A DNA stretch of 64,000 nucleotides from Anaerolineae bacterium (lineage in GTDB: Bacteria > Chloroflexota > Anaerolineae > Aggregatilineales > Phototrophicaceae), in NCBI GenBank assembly GCA_022843745.1, contig JALHNB010000006.1:1-64000 (forward strand), in the 5' to 3' direction. The notes below the pieces were generated by a model, which worked only from the letters and a program-made list of their open reading frames with translations, had not been told where the DNA came from and did not search any database. Positions 39,469 through 47,994 of this stretch are shown here, one piece after another. How positions within the stretch are numbered: position 1 is the stretch's first letter; each line of letters starts with the position of its first letter. The translations under genes and the position numbers were made by a program.

Positions 39469-40377
39469 TCATTCTTGCAGGCGCGGGAGGGTTCTCGGTT
39501 GTGGGATCGCTTTAAAAATTTCGTCGATAATCGCAGCGGTGCGCTTGCTATACAGCCACACCATACCCGGCTTGACATCTGATGGACAGATCACTGCCAG
39601 CGAAACCGTATAAGGCAGCCCAAATTCGATAATATAAACGCCGTTGCGATCACCCTCAAAATAGGTGGAATGAAATTTGTTTTCTTCCAGAATACTCGCC
39701 AGTGAGCGCTGTGCCGAGTGGTCAATACTGAGCGCGTGGGTCAACAGTTGGAGATCGTAATCTTCGAGCGTCCCCGCTGCACCGACCATATTTCCGTCGT
39801 TATCCACCAGCCCGACAAAACTTGCCTTTACATGTGCCAGCAAACGGTTGAGTTCCTGGTTAATCAATTGGAACTGCTGGCGGCGCAGCACCAATGCCGC
39901 CGGACGCATCCGAGGGTCAATTCGTTTCGCGCGATCCCGATTCGCCGTTTCTACTTTTGGCTGCTCAACAGGCTCTGTTACAGCCATCGCCGCCCGCCGT
40001 GCCTCAAGCTGACGTTCAACCTGCATCAGCACAAAGGTCATATTCAGCGGCTTGTAGAGATAATCCACCGCGCCAAGACGGAAAACAGCTACCGCGCTCC
40101 TGGCCGAAAGGTCGTCATCAATCACAATCACCTTAGCACGAGGACGCAAACCACCAACCACAGCCAGCAAATCCATGCCACTCAGGTCAGGCAGTTCTGC
40201 CTCGGTAATAATCAAATCGAAATCATGCAGCAAAATCTCGCTTAAGGCTTCCTCAAAATTATCGGCCTGGTTAACGGCATACCCGCCCGCCACTTCCAGC
40301 GTTTCATAAAGGCTGACGCGCAGGTCTTCATCTTTGGCGACAATTAAAATGCGTTCTTTGCTGTGTTCGGTTATCAT
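39469..40377 (-). CDS. Pseudo-receiver fused to a roadblock/LC7-like domain
   Basis: 302 residues. Residues 8-125 are a receiver fold (ERILIVAKDEDLR...YLYKP, K109 kept), but the phospho-acceptor position is Glu59 (LIITEAELPDLSG), and the N-terminal acidic pair is altered. It cannot take phosphate on Asp in the usual way and may sit in an active-like state. After a linker, residues about 165-290 (INQELNRLLAHVKASFVGLVDNDGNMVGAAGT...IIEFGLPYTVSLAVICPS) resemble roadblock/LC7, the partner fold of MglA/Ras-like GTPases. Last gene of the chemosensory operon, sharing ATGA with the CheW before it. Confidence 0.82.
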   Translation of the reverse strand: MITEHSKERILIVAKDEDLRVSLYETLEVAGGYAVNQADNFEEALSEILLHDFDLIITEAELPDLSGMDLLAVVGGLRPRAKVIVIDDDLSARSAVAVFRLGAVDYLYKPLNMTFVLMQVERQLEARRAAMAVTEPVEQPKVETANRDRAKRIDPRMRPAALVLRRQQFQLINQELNRLLAHVKASFVGLVDNDGNMVGAAGTLEDYDLQLLTHALSIDHSAQRSLASILEENKFHSTYFEGDRNGVYIIEFGLPYTVSLAVICPSDVKPGMVWLYSKRTAAIIDEIFKAIPQPRTLPRLQE

Positions 40378-40847
40378 ACCCGACCCTTACTTTCGATAAC
40401 GTGCTTTTTGTCCGGCAGCGCTCGCGCAAGAAGTGCTGGAAGCGTAATAATCTGAATCAGATAATCGCGATGTGGGATAACGGCCTGAATAAATGTTTCG
40501 CCCACACTCGTCTGGCGTTCGGTACTGAAATATTCAACCTGATTTACCTCGTCCACCACCAACCCCACCTGCTGACCGCCATAAGTTGCGACAATAAATA
40601 AGGTCAGGGGTGTGAGTGGGGTCACTTTTTGCTGAAAAAGCGGACGCAGATCCAGCATCGGTAAAACATCACCGTGACGATTGACGACACCCAAGAATTC
40701 TGGCGATGTATCGGGCATACTTACCACTTCGATCATCGCTGCGACCTCGACCACCTGCTCAATGGGGAGCGCGTAACGCTGTGACCCCAGATTGAAGGTC
40801 AGGAAGGGTTCTGGCTGGGATTCACGCTTCAGGTTGTCCATCATCAT
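40374..40847 (-). CDS. CheW-like scaffold protein
   Basis: 157 residues, one CheW domain: FLTFNLGSQRYALPIEQVVEVAAMIEVVSMPDTSPEFLGVVNRHGDVLPMLDLRPLF and VGLVVDEVNQVEYFS. Couples chemoreceptors to CheA. It is the second CheW in this operon; two are typical of Pil/Chp systems. Starts 26 bases inside the RsbT-like gene and overlaps the pseudo-receiver gene by 4 bases. Confidence 0.93.
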   Translation of the reverse strand: MMMDNLKRESQPEPFLTFNLGSQRYALPIEQVVEVAAMIEVVSMPDTSPEFLGVVNRHGDVLPMLDLRPLFQQKVTPLTPLTLFIVATYGGQQVGLVVDEVNQVEYFSTERQTSVGETFIQAVIPHRDYLIQIITLPALLARALPDKKHVIESKGRV

Positions 40848-41283
40848 CGGTCACCTTCCGGTCCCCGCGCGCCTCGTTCATCCACATCACCATAAAAATG
40901 ATCGGCGGATTTTCGCCTTCCATCAAAATTTCGTCTACCAGATCGCCCAATTTTGAACGCAGCGCGATCAACACATTATTGGTCGAGACGTTCGCCAGCC
41001 AGGGCGCTGCCGATGAAATTTGCAGCCCGGTTTTGTGACCGTGCGTGACACCGTTCAAATGCAATAACTGCGGTTCACCTGTTTTGAGTACCAATTCAGC
41101 TAATGTCGCCGCTGCGCTTGCCATCTGAGCGCGGTTGGCCGGTGAAAAACCAAGCAAACTGCCCGCACGCCGTATCGTATCGCGCACGATCATAATATCC
41201 ATGCTATCTTCCACCCGTACTGACATGACAGGCGGTTGCATGGTGTATGGCCCTTTTGATCGAGACATGCCCATCTTATTCAT
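40822..41283 (-). CDS. RsbT-like protein with degenerate ATP-binding motifs
   Basis: 153 residues. MSVRVEDSMDIMIVRDTIRRAGSLLGFSPANRAQMASAAATLAEL aligns with the start of RsbT-type serine kinases of the GHKL fold, including the D-I-x-x-x-R and G-F motifs. The N box, normally S-E-L-x-x-N, reads A-T-L-A-E-L, and the D-x-G-P-G-I box reads S-A-A-P-W-L. ATP binding is therefore doubtful. It may serve as a non-catalytic partner-switching component bound to an unseen STAS protein. Located between a receiver and CheW. Confidence 0.7.
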   Translation of the reverse strand: MNKMGMSRSKGPYTMQPPVMSVRVEDSMDIMIVRDTIRRAGSLLGFSPANRAQMASAAATLAELVLKTGEPQLLHLNGVTHGHKTGLQISSAAPWLANVSTNNVLIALRSKLGDLVDEILMEGENPPIIFMVMWMNEARGDRKVTDDDGQPEA

Positions 41284-41290
41284 TCCTGCT

Positions 41291-41668
41291 TCAGAGTATA
41301 CCGAGTTCGCGCAGCGTTTCCATCAAATGCTCGGCGGCGAAAATATCTTTGGGAATGTAATCATCAGCACCTGCTCGCAGGCCGGACATCGTGGCTTTGG
41401 GATCCGCTTTTTCTGTGAGCATGATAATTGGAATGTCCTGTGTCGATGGGTTACGCTTCAGGCGACGACAGACCTGAAAGCCATCCATCGTTGGCAGCTT
41501 AACATCCAGGATCACGAGCGCCGGGGGATTTTCGATGGCTTCGCGCAGACCTTCCGGCCCGTCATACGCCACACGAACACGCAAGCCTACGCTTTCCAGC
41601 GTGTCTTTAATCTGTGCAGCCTGGGTTTTGCTATCTTCTATGAGAAGCGCTTCTAACGCCATCGTCAT
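41291..41668 (-). CDS. Single-domain response regulator of the chemosensory operon (PilG/PilH-like)
   Basis: 125 residues, receiver only. ED at 11-12, phospho-acceptor D55 (LVILDVKLPTMDGFQVCRRLK), Thr in MLTEK and K107 are present. Likely receives phosphate from the operon's CheA; PilG- and PilH-type proteins do this for twitching motility. Between cheB and the RsbT-like gene (7 bases). Confidence 0.93.
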   Translation of the reverse strand: MTMALEALLIEDSKTQAAQIKDTLESVGLRVRVAYDGPEGLREAIENPPALVILDVKLPTMDGFQVCRRLKRNPSTQDIPIIMLTEKADPKATMSGLRAGADDYIPKDIFAAEHLMETLRELGIL

Positions 41669-41687
41669 TCTTACCTTTTTGCTTAGT

Positions 41688-42770
41688 TTACATCAATTTA
41701 AACCGTGAAAGTGTAATCGCGAGGTTTGATAATGCTAACACATTTTCCACCGCGCCGCGCGTAATTGCTGCCTGGGGCATCCCGAATACGGTACTGGTCG
41801 CTTCGTCCTGTGCAAAAGTTTGTGCTCCCGCCTTGCGCATCGCCAATAACCCCGCAGCGCCGTCATCACCCATCCCGGTCAGCACGACACCAACCGCTGC
41901 CGAGCCACAAACATTTGCCACAGATTCAAACAAGACATCAACCGACGGTTGGTAGCGATAATTGCCTTTTTCGTGAACCAGGCGCGTCACCAATTTTTCA
42001 CCCTGCCGAGCAACCACCCCGTGCGCGAAACCTGGCGCTAAGTGTACCATACCCGGCTCTAAAACCAGATTTTCGCTTGCCACACGAATACCCAACGATG
42101 TCGCTTTACTCAGCCAACGCGCAAGGCCGTTTACAAATTCATGCGGGATGTGCTGCACGATCATAATCGGCACACTGAAATCGCTGGGAAGATTACGCAG
42201 CAGAGTTGCCAATGCCCCCGGCCCACCTGCACTCGCGCCAATCGCGATGATTTCCGGTTTCAGACGCAAGCGCTCGGTTGTCACATGCGGTTTGCGAATC
42301 TGGGAATCTGAAATACTGCTGTTCTGTCCCGGCTCATTCTCCCAGCGCCGGACAACATGCACACGCGCCATCGCTGTCAGTGTATTGACCATCAGCCGCT
42401 GCTTGGCTGAAAAATCGGGATCGTGGCGATAAGGTGGCTTCTCGACCACCGCCAGCGCCCCGGCCTGGAGTGCCTGAAACGACAAATCGACTTCCCGTTC
42501 CAGCAAGCCACTCACAATCACCACAGGTGTTGGGTGGCGATTCATAATACGGCGAGTCGCCTCTAGCCCATCCACACCCGGCATCCGAATATCCATTGAG
42601 ATCACGTCTGGCTGAAGCTCCGCCGTCATTGTCAGCGCTTCGTCGCCATCCCGCGCTTCACCTATCACTTCCAGACCCGGCGTTTCATTAATCAACGTCG
42701 TGAGATAGTGGCGCACCGTAGGGCTGTCTTCGACGACTAACACCCGAATGGGGTGACTGGCACTTAGCAT
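41688..42770 (-). CDS. cheB: Protein-glutamate methylesterase CheB
   Basis: 360 residues. Receiver (1-125) with D60 in VISMDIRMPGVDGLE, linker, then the esterase domain (about 170-355) with nucleophile S180 in IGASAGGP, H207 in VQHIP, and Asp302/303 in TGMGDDGA. It removes methyl groups from (or deamidates) receptor glutamates to reset sensitivity after phosphorylation by CheA. No cheR is in the window, so methylation must be supplied from elsewhere or CheB acts mainly as a deamidase. Confidence 0.96.
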   Translation of the reverse strand: MLSASHPIRVLVVEDSPTVRHYLTTLINETPGLEVIGEARDGDEALTMTAELQPDVISMDIRMPGVDGLEATRRIMNRHPTPVVIVSGLLEREVDLSFQALQAGALAVVEKPPYRHDPDFSAKQRLMVNTLTAMARVHVVRRWENEPGQNSSISDSQIRKPHVTTERLRLKPEIIAIGASAGGPGALATLLRNLPSDFSVPIMIVQHIPHEFVNGLARWLSKATSLGIRVASENLVLEPGMVHLAPGFAHGVVARQGEKLVTRLVHEKGNYRYQPSVDVLFESVANVCGSAAVGVVLTGMGDDGAAGLLAMRKAGAQTFAQDEATSTVFGMPQAAITRGAVENVLALSNLAITLSRFKLM

Positions 42771-43021
42771 GAAGCGTTTAGCTTTCCATTCTGATGCTCA
42801 ATATAATCTATTTTAATTCTATCCATTTTACGATTTATGTGCATAGTCGCCTCCCCAATTAAAGGTTGATTTGGGGGATGTTTTTTCAAACAATCGCCCG
42901 AAGATCGTTTCAAGACGTTGTATCCGACATAGATTGAGCAGCGTTGATGTAAAATTACTTCTAATGAGGATCAACTGCAAAAACACTTGTGAAGGTTCGA
43001 GGCCTAAAAACGTGGCGACTT

Positions 43022-43162
43022 TCAGGAGTTATTGGCATCCATTGGAATAAGCATATCAAGATTCCGATTGATACCCGCTATTGCCTGCTTGTGCCGCTTA
43101 TCATCCTGATTATAGACTGCGTAAAGAAAACTGGTGTCAACCAATATACTTTCAATTGCCAT
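43022..43162 (-). pseudogene. Truncated VapC-type PIN-domain toxin
   Basis: A 46-codon frame starting 2 bases after the antitoxin-like gene: MAIESILVDTSFLYAVYNQD DKRHKQAIAGI. The opening VDTSFLYAVYNQDDKRH is the N-terminus of PIN toxins with the first catalytic Asp. It stops at codon 47, where full-length VapC has about 130 residues; the rest of the PIN fold is not recognisable downstream. It is therefore a disabled toxin. Confidence 0.75.
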
Positions 43163-43164
43163 AT

Positions 43165-43464
43165 TTATTCAGCGGGGTCACTGCCTCGGTGATCTCGTTT
43201 TGTCTGTTGCCGCAAATGCGCCGGGAACTCCCTATCAAGAATTTCGCGGCTACGATCAGCAACATCTGCCTCACCTGTATGTATATCCGCAGCCAGCGCA
43301 TACTTGATAAAAGCTTCAGGTGAGCCGGGGCGCACATCCTCAACAACTTGAGTAACGTGCTCCTCCAATATCGAACTCACTACCTCATCAAGTGAACGAT
43401 TTTCCTTGTGGGCGATCTCAGTTAATTGACGAACCAGCTTATCAGGGATATTTATGGCGACCAT
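43165..43464 (-). CDS. RHH-like antitoxin (VapB-type)
   Basis: 99 residues. The N-terminal INIPDKLVRQLTEIAHKENRSLDEVVSSILEEHV fits a ribbon-helix-helix DNA-binding unit. The C-terminal half is charged and probably unfolded alone, as in antitoxins that wrap their toxin. It is followed 2 bases later by the truncated PIN toxin. It sits between cheA and cheB in the same direction; the ribosome site AAGGAG precedes the ATG. Confidence 0.78.
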   Translation of the reverse strand: MVAINIPDKLVRQLTEIAHKENRSLDEVVSSILEEHVTQVVEDVRPGSPEAFIKYALAADIHTGEADVADRSREILDREFPAHLRQQTKRDHRGSDPAE

Positions 43465-43511
43465 AACATATACTCCTTAATTCGCATTCAGTTTATCACA
43501 TACGTTGACTG

Positions 43512-45950
43512 CTACACCACCGACCAGATAAGTCGCAGGAGTTCACTCTGGTCAAAGCGCGACTTCACCAGATAGGCATCCGCCCCGGCTTTCAAGCCTG
43601 CCTGCTGATGTTCCGGCTTGCCAAGTGAGGTCAGCAAAATGACGGGAACGTGGCGCGTCTTGGGGTTATTTTTGATCTCGCGTGTCAGTTCCAGCCCGGT
43701 CATATTAGGCATTTCCACATCACTGATTACCGCGTCAAATTCCATCTCGTTAAGCATCTGCCAGGCTTCCGCGCCATCAATCGCGATTTTGACCTCCAAC
43801 CCGGCAGTTTCGAGGATATTTTTCTCCAGCGTCCGCGTCGTGATCGAATCGTCCGCCACCAGTACACGCAATTTTCGCGGTTGAGCAGCCGAGACTTCAG
43901 GGATCGCTCGGCGGCGTGGCAGCGCAATTCCCGCCGCACTGCGGACAAGATCGTTCGCGTCCAGCATAATCACCACCTGCCCTGTGCCGAGCAGCGCCGC
44001 GCCGGAGACAAACTGCGCCCGTGCGACTTCTGTTCCTAAAGGCTTCAGAACCAGTTCGCGTTCGCTGTGCAGGTCATCGACCTCGAACGCGACGGTGCGA
44101 TCTGCCGCCCGCAGCGCCACAATCGTCAGTCCATCATTCCCTTGCGCACGGGATTCCGAAGGGATTCCCAGCACATCTCCCAGCAGCACCAATGGCACCG
44201 GATGTTCATCAATAATCACCATTTCGCGATTTTCGGCCAAAAACACGTCATCGCGTTTGAGCTTGACCATACGTGCGATCACTGCCGAAGGAAGCGCATA
44301 TTCCTCATGCCCGATACCCAACAACACGCAGCGAATCCGCGTCAGTGACACAGGCACATTCAGCCGCACCGCTGTCCATTGACCAACAGCGCTTTGGACA
44401 CTCACACGCCCGCGCAGGCTTTCCACGCGGTCACGCACCACATCCATGCCGATTCCGCGCCCGCTGATCGGGGTAACAAGGTCACTGGTCGTCAGGCCGG
44501 GATGAAAAATCAGGCTGCGGGCATCGTCATCGCTGATGGCTTCGGCTTCCTGCGTCGAGAGAAGACCCGCTTTAATGGCTGTTCTTCGGATGCTGGCCGG
44601 GTTAATGCCGCGCCCATCATCGGTGACGGACACGATAATTTCATTCCCGCGCTGCTCAACCATGAGCATGACTCGCCCGACAACTGGCTTGCCACGCGCC
44701 TCCCGTTCACTGGGAGTCTCGATTCCGTGGTCGATGGAGTTACGCAAAAGGTGCATGATTGGGTCTTTGAGCGCGTCCAGCACGGTCTTATCGACTTCCA
44801 CCGCTGCGCCCGTCACATCAAACAAAACCTGCTTCATTGTGTCCCGCGCCAGATCACGAGCGATGCGCTGAAAACCACTCAGCAGCGTCTCAAATGCCAC
44901 CAACCGCATTCCGCTGATGTCGTCCTGCAATTGATCTGAAAGCATCGTCAGCCGCAGCGTATCCTGCGCCATACCCTGGGCAAGCTGTGCCAGGTGACGG
45001 TTGGCATCGAGGAGATGACGCTGGTTGCGCTCCAAAAATTTAAAGAGCGTCGCCAGATCGGTGTTCTCGCCTTCCGGCTGGTCATGTACCCGTCGCGCCA
45101 GCCGGACATAAGCGGCACGCATACTTTGCCACTCACGCCGCCATTTGCGATGCAGCAGCCGCAGCGCATGGACTTCACGCTGTCGCTCCTCGCTCTGCAT
45201 TCGGATCACCAGCAGTTCACTCGCCTCAGCCATCAGACGATCCAACTTGCTCACCGTCACACGGATGCTGTCTTCCGCCGTGCGCAAAAGCATCGTCATC
45301 GTATCACCCGACGACATCGACCCTCCATAAGCAGTGGGCGGTGGCATCTCAGTTGGGGGTCGTTGACTTATGGCAGATACAGACGGTTCAATCTCAGACG
45401 GAAGGTGTTGATTCACCACAACCGCAATTTCCTGCGAGTCGTGCTGTTTTTTCGCGGGTATTGTTTCTTTCGGCGCTGCTTTTTTTGCTGACTGCGCTTT
45501 TTTTGTTGGCGCGGGTTGTTTTATTGGCGGGGTTTCAACGACTTCCTCTACGGCTTCATCCGCTTCGGCATCGTCACTAACCACCGCTTGTTCCAGACGC
45601 ATCAGTACGTCAGCCAGCGTTTCCTCGTTATTGTCTTCGCCATCGACGACATTTTGAATCAAATCCAGGCCATCGTAGAGCGTGTCGCAAATTTCCGGCG
45701 AAAGCTTTAGGCCACGCTTTTGGGCAGCCTCAAAAACCTCTTCCATATAATGAGAGATCGTCTCGATGACATTGAGGCCAACCGCACGCGCCGCCCCCTT
45801 CATGCTGTGCGCGACACGGTTTAGTTCGCGCAGCATTTCCGGTTCGGCATCTGCCGTTTCAATTTGCAGCAGCGTGTTATTGAGGGTTGCGAGATATTCG
45901 CAAACCTCATCGCGGAAAATATTCAGCAGTTCGGCATCAATATCACTCAT
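43512..45950 (-). CDS. cheA: Hybrid chemotaxis histidine kinase CheA with C-terminal receiver (ChpA/PilL type)
   Basis: 812 residues. One Hpt domain (1-105) with H48 in VAHSMKGAARAVG; a long charged Lys/Pro/Ala-rich linker (about 125-215); a dimerisation helix region (about 235-370); the GHKL ATPase with LLRNSIDHG, DDGRGI and GRGIGMDVV; a CheW-like regulatory domain (about 540-680); and a receiver with D744 (ISDVEMPNMTG) and K in YLVKS. ChpA-type kinases of twitching systems share the C-terminal receiver but have many Hpt domains; this has one. Lies 3 bases after the MCP gene. Confidence 0.95.
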   Translation of the reverse strand: MSDIDAELLNIFRDEVCEYLATLNNTLLQIETADAEPEMLRELNRVAHSMKGAARAVGLNVIETISHYMEEVFEAAQKRGLKLSPEICDTLYDGLDLIQNVVDGEDNNEETLADVLMRLEQAVVSDDAEADEAVEEVVETPPIKQPAPTKKAQSAKKAAPKETIPAKKQHDSQEIAVVVNQHLPSEIEPSVSAISQRPPTEMPPPTAYGGSMSSGDTMTMLLRTAEDSIRVTVSKLDRLMAEASELLVIRMQSEERQREVHALRLLHRKWRREWQSMRAAYVRLARRVHDQPEGENTDLATLFKFLERNQRHLLDANRHLAQLAQGMAQDTLRLTMLSDQLQDDISGMRLVAFETLLSGFQRIARDLARDTMKQVLFDVTGAAVEVDKTVLDALKDPIMHLLRNSIDHGIETPSEREARGKPVVGRVMLMVEQRGNEIIVSVTDDGRGINPASIRRTAIKAGLLSTQEAEAISDDDARSLIFHPGLTTSDLVTPISGRGIGMDVVRDRVESLRGRVSVQSAVGQWTAVRLNVPVSLTRIRCVLLGIGHEEYALPSAVIARMVKLKRDDVFLAENREMVIIDEHPVPLVLLGDVLGIPSESRAQGNDGLTIVALRAADRTVAFEVDDLHSERELVLKPLGTEVARAQFVSGAALLGTGQVVIMLDANDLVRSAAGIALPRRRAIPEVSAAQPRKLRVLVADDSITTRTLEKNILETAGLEVKIAIDGAEAWQMLNEMEFDAVISDVEMPNMTGLELTREIKNNPKTRHVPVILLTSLGKPEHQQAGLKAGADAYLVKSRFDQSELLRLIWSVV

Positions 45951-45952
45951 GA

Positions 45953-47200
45953 TTACAACTTCAGCTCACCCAAAACCCCATTGACGCTTTCAGTCGCCTT
46001 GCGCAAGCGCTGGACGCTGGCTTCCACCTGCATCGTGCTTGTCACCATCTCAGCCGTCGAGTGCTTGATCGTTCGCATCGCCTGCGTCAGTTGATCCATA
46101 CCAATCGTCTGCTGGCGCGTGCTGGCGGCAATTTGCATGGCAGCCATCGCTGCTTCTTCAATCGCGTGTGAGAGATCACGGATCGAATCACCCGCGCGGT
46201 TGACTAAAAGCTGTCCCTGGTCAACACCCTTGCTGCCTTCCTCAGTGACCATCACGGCGGCGTTGGTCGCCCGTTGAATTTCGCCCAGAATTTCGCGTAC
46301 CTGCACCGTCGCATCGCGATTCTGATCCGCCAGATTGCGCACTTCCAGCGCGACAACGGCGAAACCCTTGCCTTCTTCTCCGGCGCGTGCCGCTTCAACC
46401 GAGGCATTCAGCGCCAGCATTTTTGATTGGTCAGCCAGATTATTGACAGCCGCGATAATTTCGCCGATTTGCTGCGTATGTTCAGACAGCACGAGAATGT
46501 TGTCGGCAATATCCTCAACGCGCGTGCGAATTAATTCCATGCCGGAGATCGTTTCGGAAACGGCATCCGTCCCGGTGCGCGAAATATCGACGGATACCTG
46601 CGCAGTTTCGGCCACACTCTGGGCGCGTTCTGCCGTCTCGGTGACGGTTGCCCGCACTTCATTAACCGTCGCTGTCGTTTCGGTCACAACGGCATCCTGT
46701 TCATTCGCCATGTTAATCTGACGGGCCGTTGCGTCCAAAATTGCTTTGGTGTCGGTATCGACTCGCTGGAGCGCATTGGTGATCTCAGTCGTAACAGCCT
46801 GCACACGATCCAGCATTCCGTTGATCGAGACACCCAACTGCGCCAACATGCGTCCTTCTTCGCCTGGAACATCCATGCGCGAGACATCGACTCGCTGACG
46901 CAGATCACCCGCCGCCACGCGCTCCATCGTGTCAACATAAATTTTTAACGCGCGTTCCATGCCATGTCGGTTCACGCTGTAAATGATGACACCCAACAGA
47001 ACGCCGCTGACCAACGCAATGAGCGACCAGCCTAACAGCAAGTCATCTAATACTGGACGCATGGACAAGCCGATCAACAGGACGGGCAAGACCGCTGCCA
47101 CCGCCATCGCCAGCACTGTCCAGTTCAGGATCAGCGTCAATGTCCGGCGCATATCTGAATTGATGTTCATTTGACCCATAACTCGCGATTCATTACTCAT
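45953..47200 (-). CDS. Methyl-accepting chemotaxis protein without a large sensor domain
   Basis: 415 residues. Two membrane helices at about 19-45 and 55-78 are joined by a loop of only some 8 residues, so there is no external sensing domain. A HAMP domain follows (NRHGMERALKIYVDTMERVAAGDLRQRVD), then a long signalling coiled coil with the hairpin tip IGEIIAAVNNLADQSKMLALNASVEAARAGEEGKGFAVVALEVRNLADQ. Glutamine/glutamate methylation sites are plausible but not assigned. Sensing may be through the membrane or a partner, as in PilJ-like systems that use other proteins. Confidence 0.95.
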   Translation of the reverse strand: MSNESRVMGQMNINSDMRRTLTLILNWTVLAMAVAAVLPVLLIGLSMRPVLDDLLLGWSLIALVSGVLLGVIIYSVNRHGMERALKIYVDTMERVAAGDLRQRVDVSRMDVPGEEGRMLAQLGVSINGMLDRVQAVTTEITNALQRVDTDTKAILDATARQINMANEQDAVVTETTATVNEVRATVTETAERAQSVAETAQVSVDISRTGTDAVSETISGMELIRTRVEDIADNILVLSEHTQQIGEIIAAVNNLADQSKMLALNASVEAARAGEEGKGFAVVALEVRNLADQNRDATVQVREILGEIQRATNAAVMVTEEGSKGVDQGQLLVNRAGDSIRDLSHAIEEAAMAAMQIAASTRQQTIGMDQLTQAMRTIKHSTAEMVTSTMQVEASVQRLRKATESVNGVLGELKL

Positions 47201-47202
47201 GT

Positions 47203-47787
47203 TTAGCCTTCATCTTTGCCACCAACAATCAGTCGGCTGTCTTCAAATAAGCGCTCTATATCCAGCAGAACCAGCCGTTCCGTTGTAACGCCAAGTGCAT
47301 AGCGGATGTTATCGACGGACTCAATATCTGCCTGCGGAACGGTCATGACACCCTCAACATCGTGAGCCAGCAGTCCAATTTCCAATTGATTTGAATGTGC
47401 GACGATTAACTCATCCGGCGGCGACTTCTCATCGGCAATAGAAATATCGAATAGCAGGCGCAAATCCATCACGGTCACAATCTGCCCGCGCACATTGACC
47501 ACGCCGGGATAAAAGGCAGGCGTACCAGGGACACGGGTGATGTGAGTAATCGTGCGGACGCTGCGCACCGTCATTACATCGATTCCATAGCGCTCCTCGC
47601 CGAGCATAAACACGAGAACGGTTTTTGCATCTTCGAGAGCCTCAACCTTCGCAGGCGGCGCAGCATAGGCCAGGGCGCGTTGATGTAGGCGCTCTTGTAT
47701 CGCCTCTTCGCTGCCCCGCAGATCATCCCAGTTCAGGCTTTTCCAGACAGCTTCCCAGTCAATTTTCTGCTGATTTTCAGGTGACAT
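47203..47787 (-). CDS. CheW-like scaffold protein, first gene of the chemosensory operon
   Basis: 194 residues. About 55 extra N-terminal residues (IDWEAVWKSLNWDDLRGSEEAIQERLHQRALAYA), then the CheW domain: TVLVFMLGEERYGIDVMTVRSVRTITHITRVPGTPAFYPGVVNVRGQIVTVMDLRLLF. It couples the MCP gene product to CheA. The N-terminal helix with two Trp is similar to extensions of some CheW proteins that bind extra partners. Confidence 0.93.
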   Translation of the reverse strand: MSPENQQKIDWEAVWKSLNWDDLRGSEEAIQERLHQRALAYAAPPAKVEALEDAKTVLVFMLGEERYGIDVMTVRSVRTITHITRVPGTPAFYPGVVNVRGQIVTVMDLRLLFDISIADEKSPPDELIVAHSNQLEIGLLAHDVEGVMTVPQADIESVDNIRYALGVTTERLVLLDIERLFEDSRLIVGGKDEG

Positions 47788-47994
47788 CGTTTATAATATG
47801 ATTTCCGACATTCATTTGAGTATACAACGGAGTGGATGCTGGTGCATTGATAAAATGAGCGTTTCATGCAGCACTCAGCGCTTTCCACATATCACCTCTC
47901 CTGGATTTATTGGTATCAAATGGACATACATTCAGGGTGGCTGCAAAGTTACGCTAAAAAATATGGTGACGATTGATAATCAAAGGGCAAAGTA

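Noticed and set aside
47788-47994. Riboswitch or small gene in front of pdxS
   Set aside because: No recognised aptamer, terminator or credible frame; only a ribosome site and scattered AT-rich boxes.
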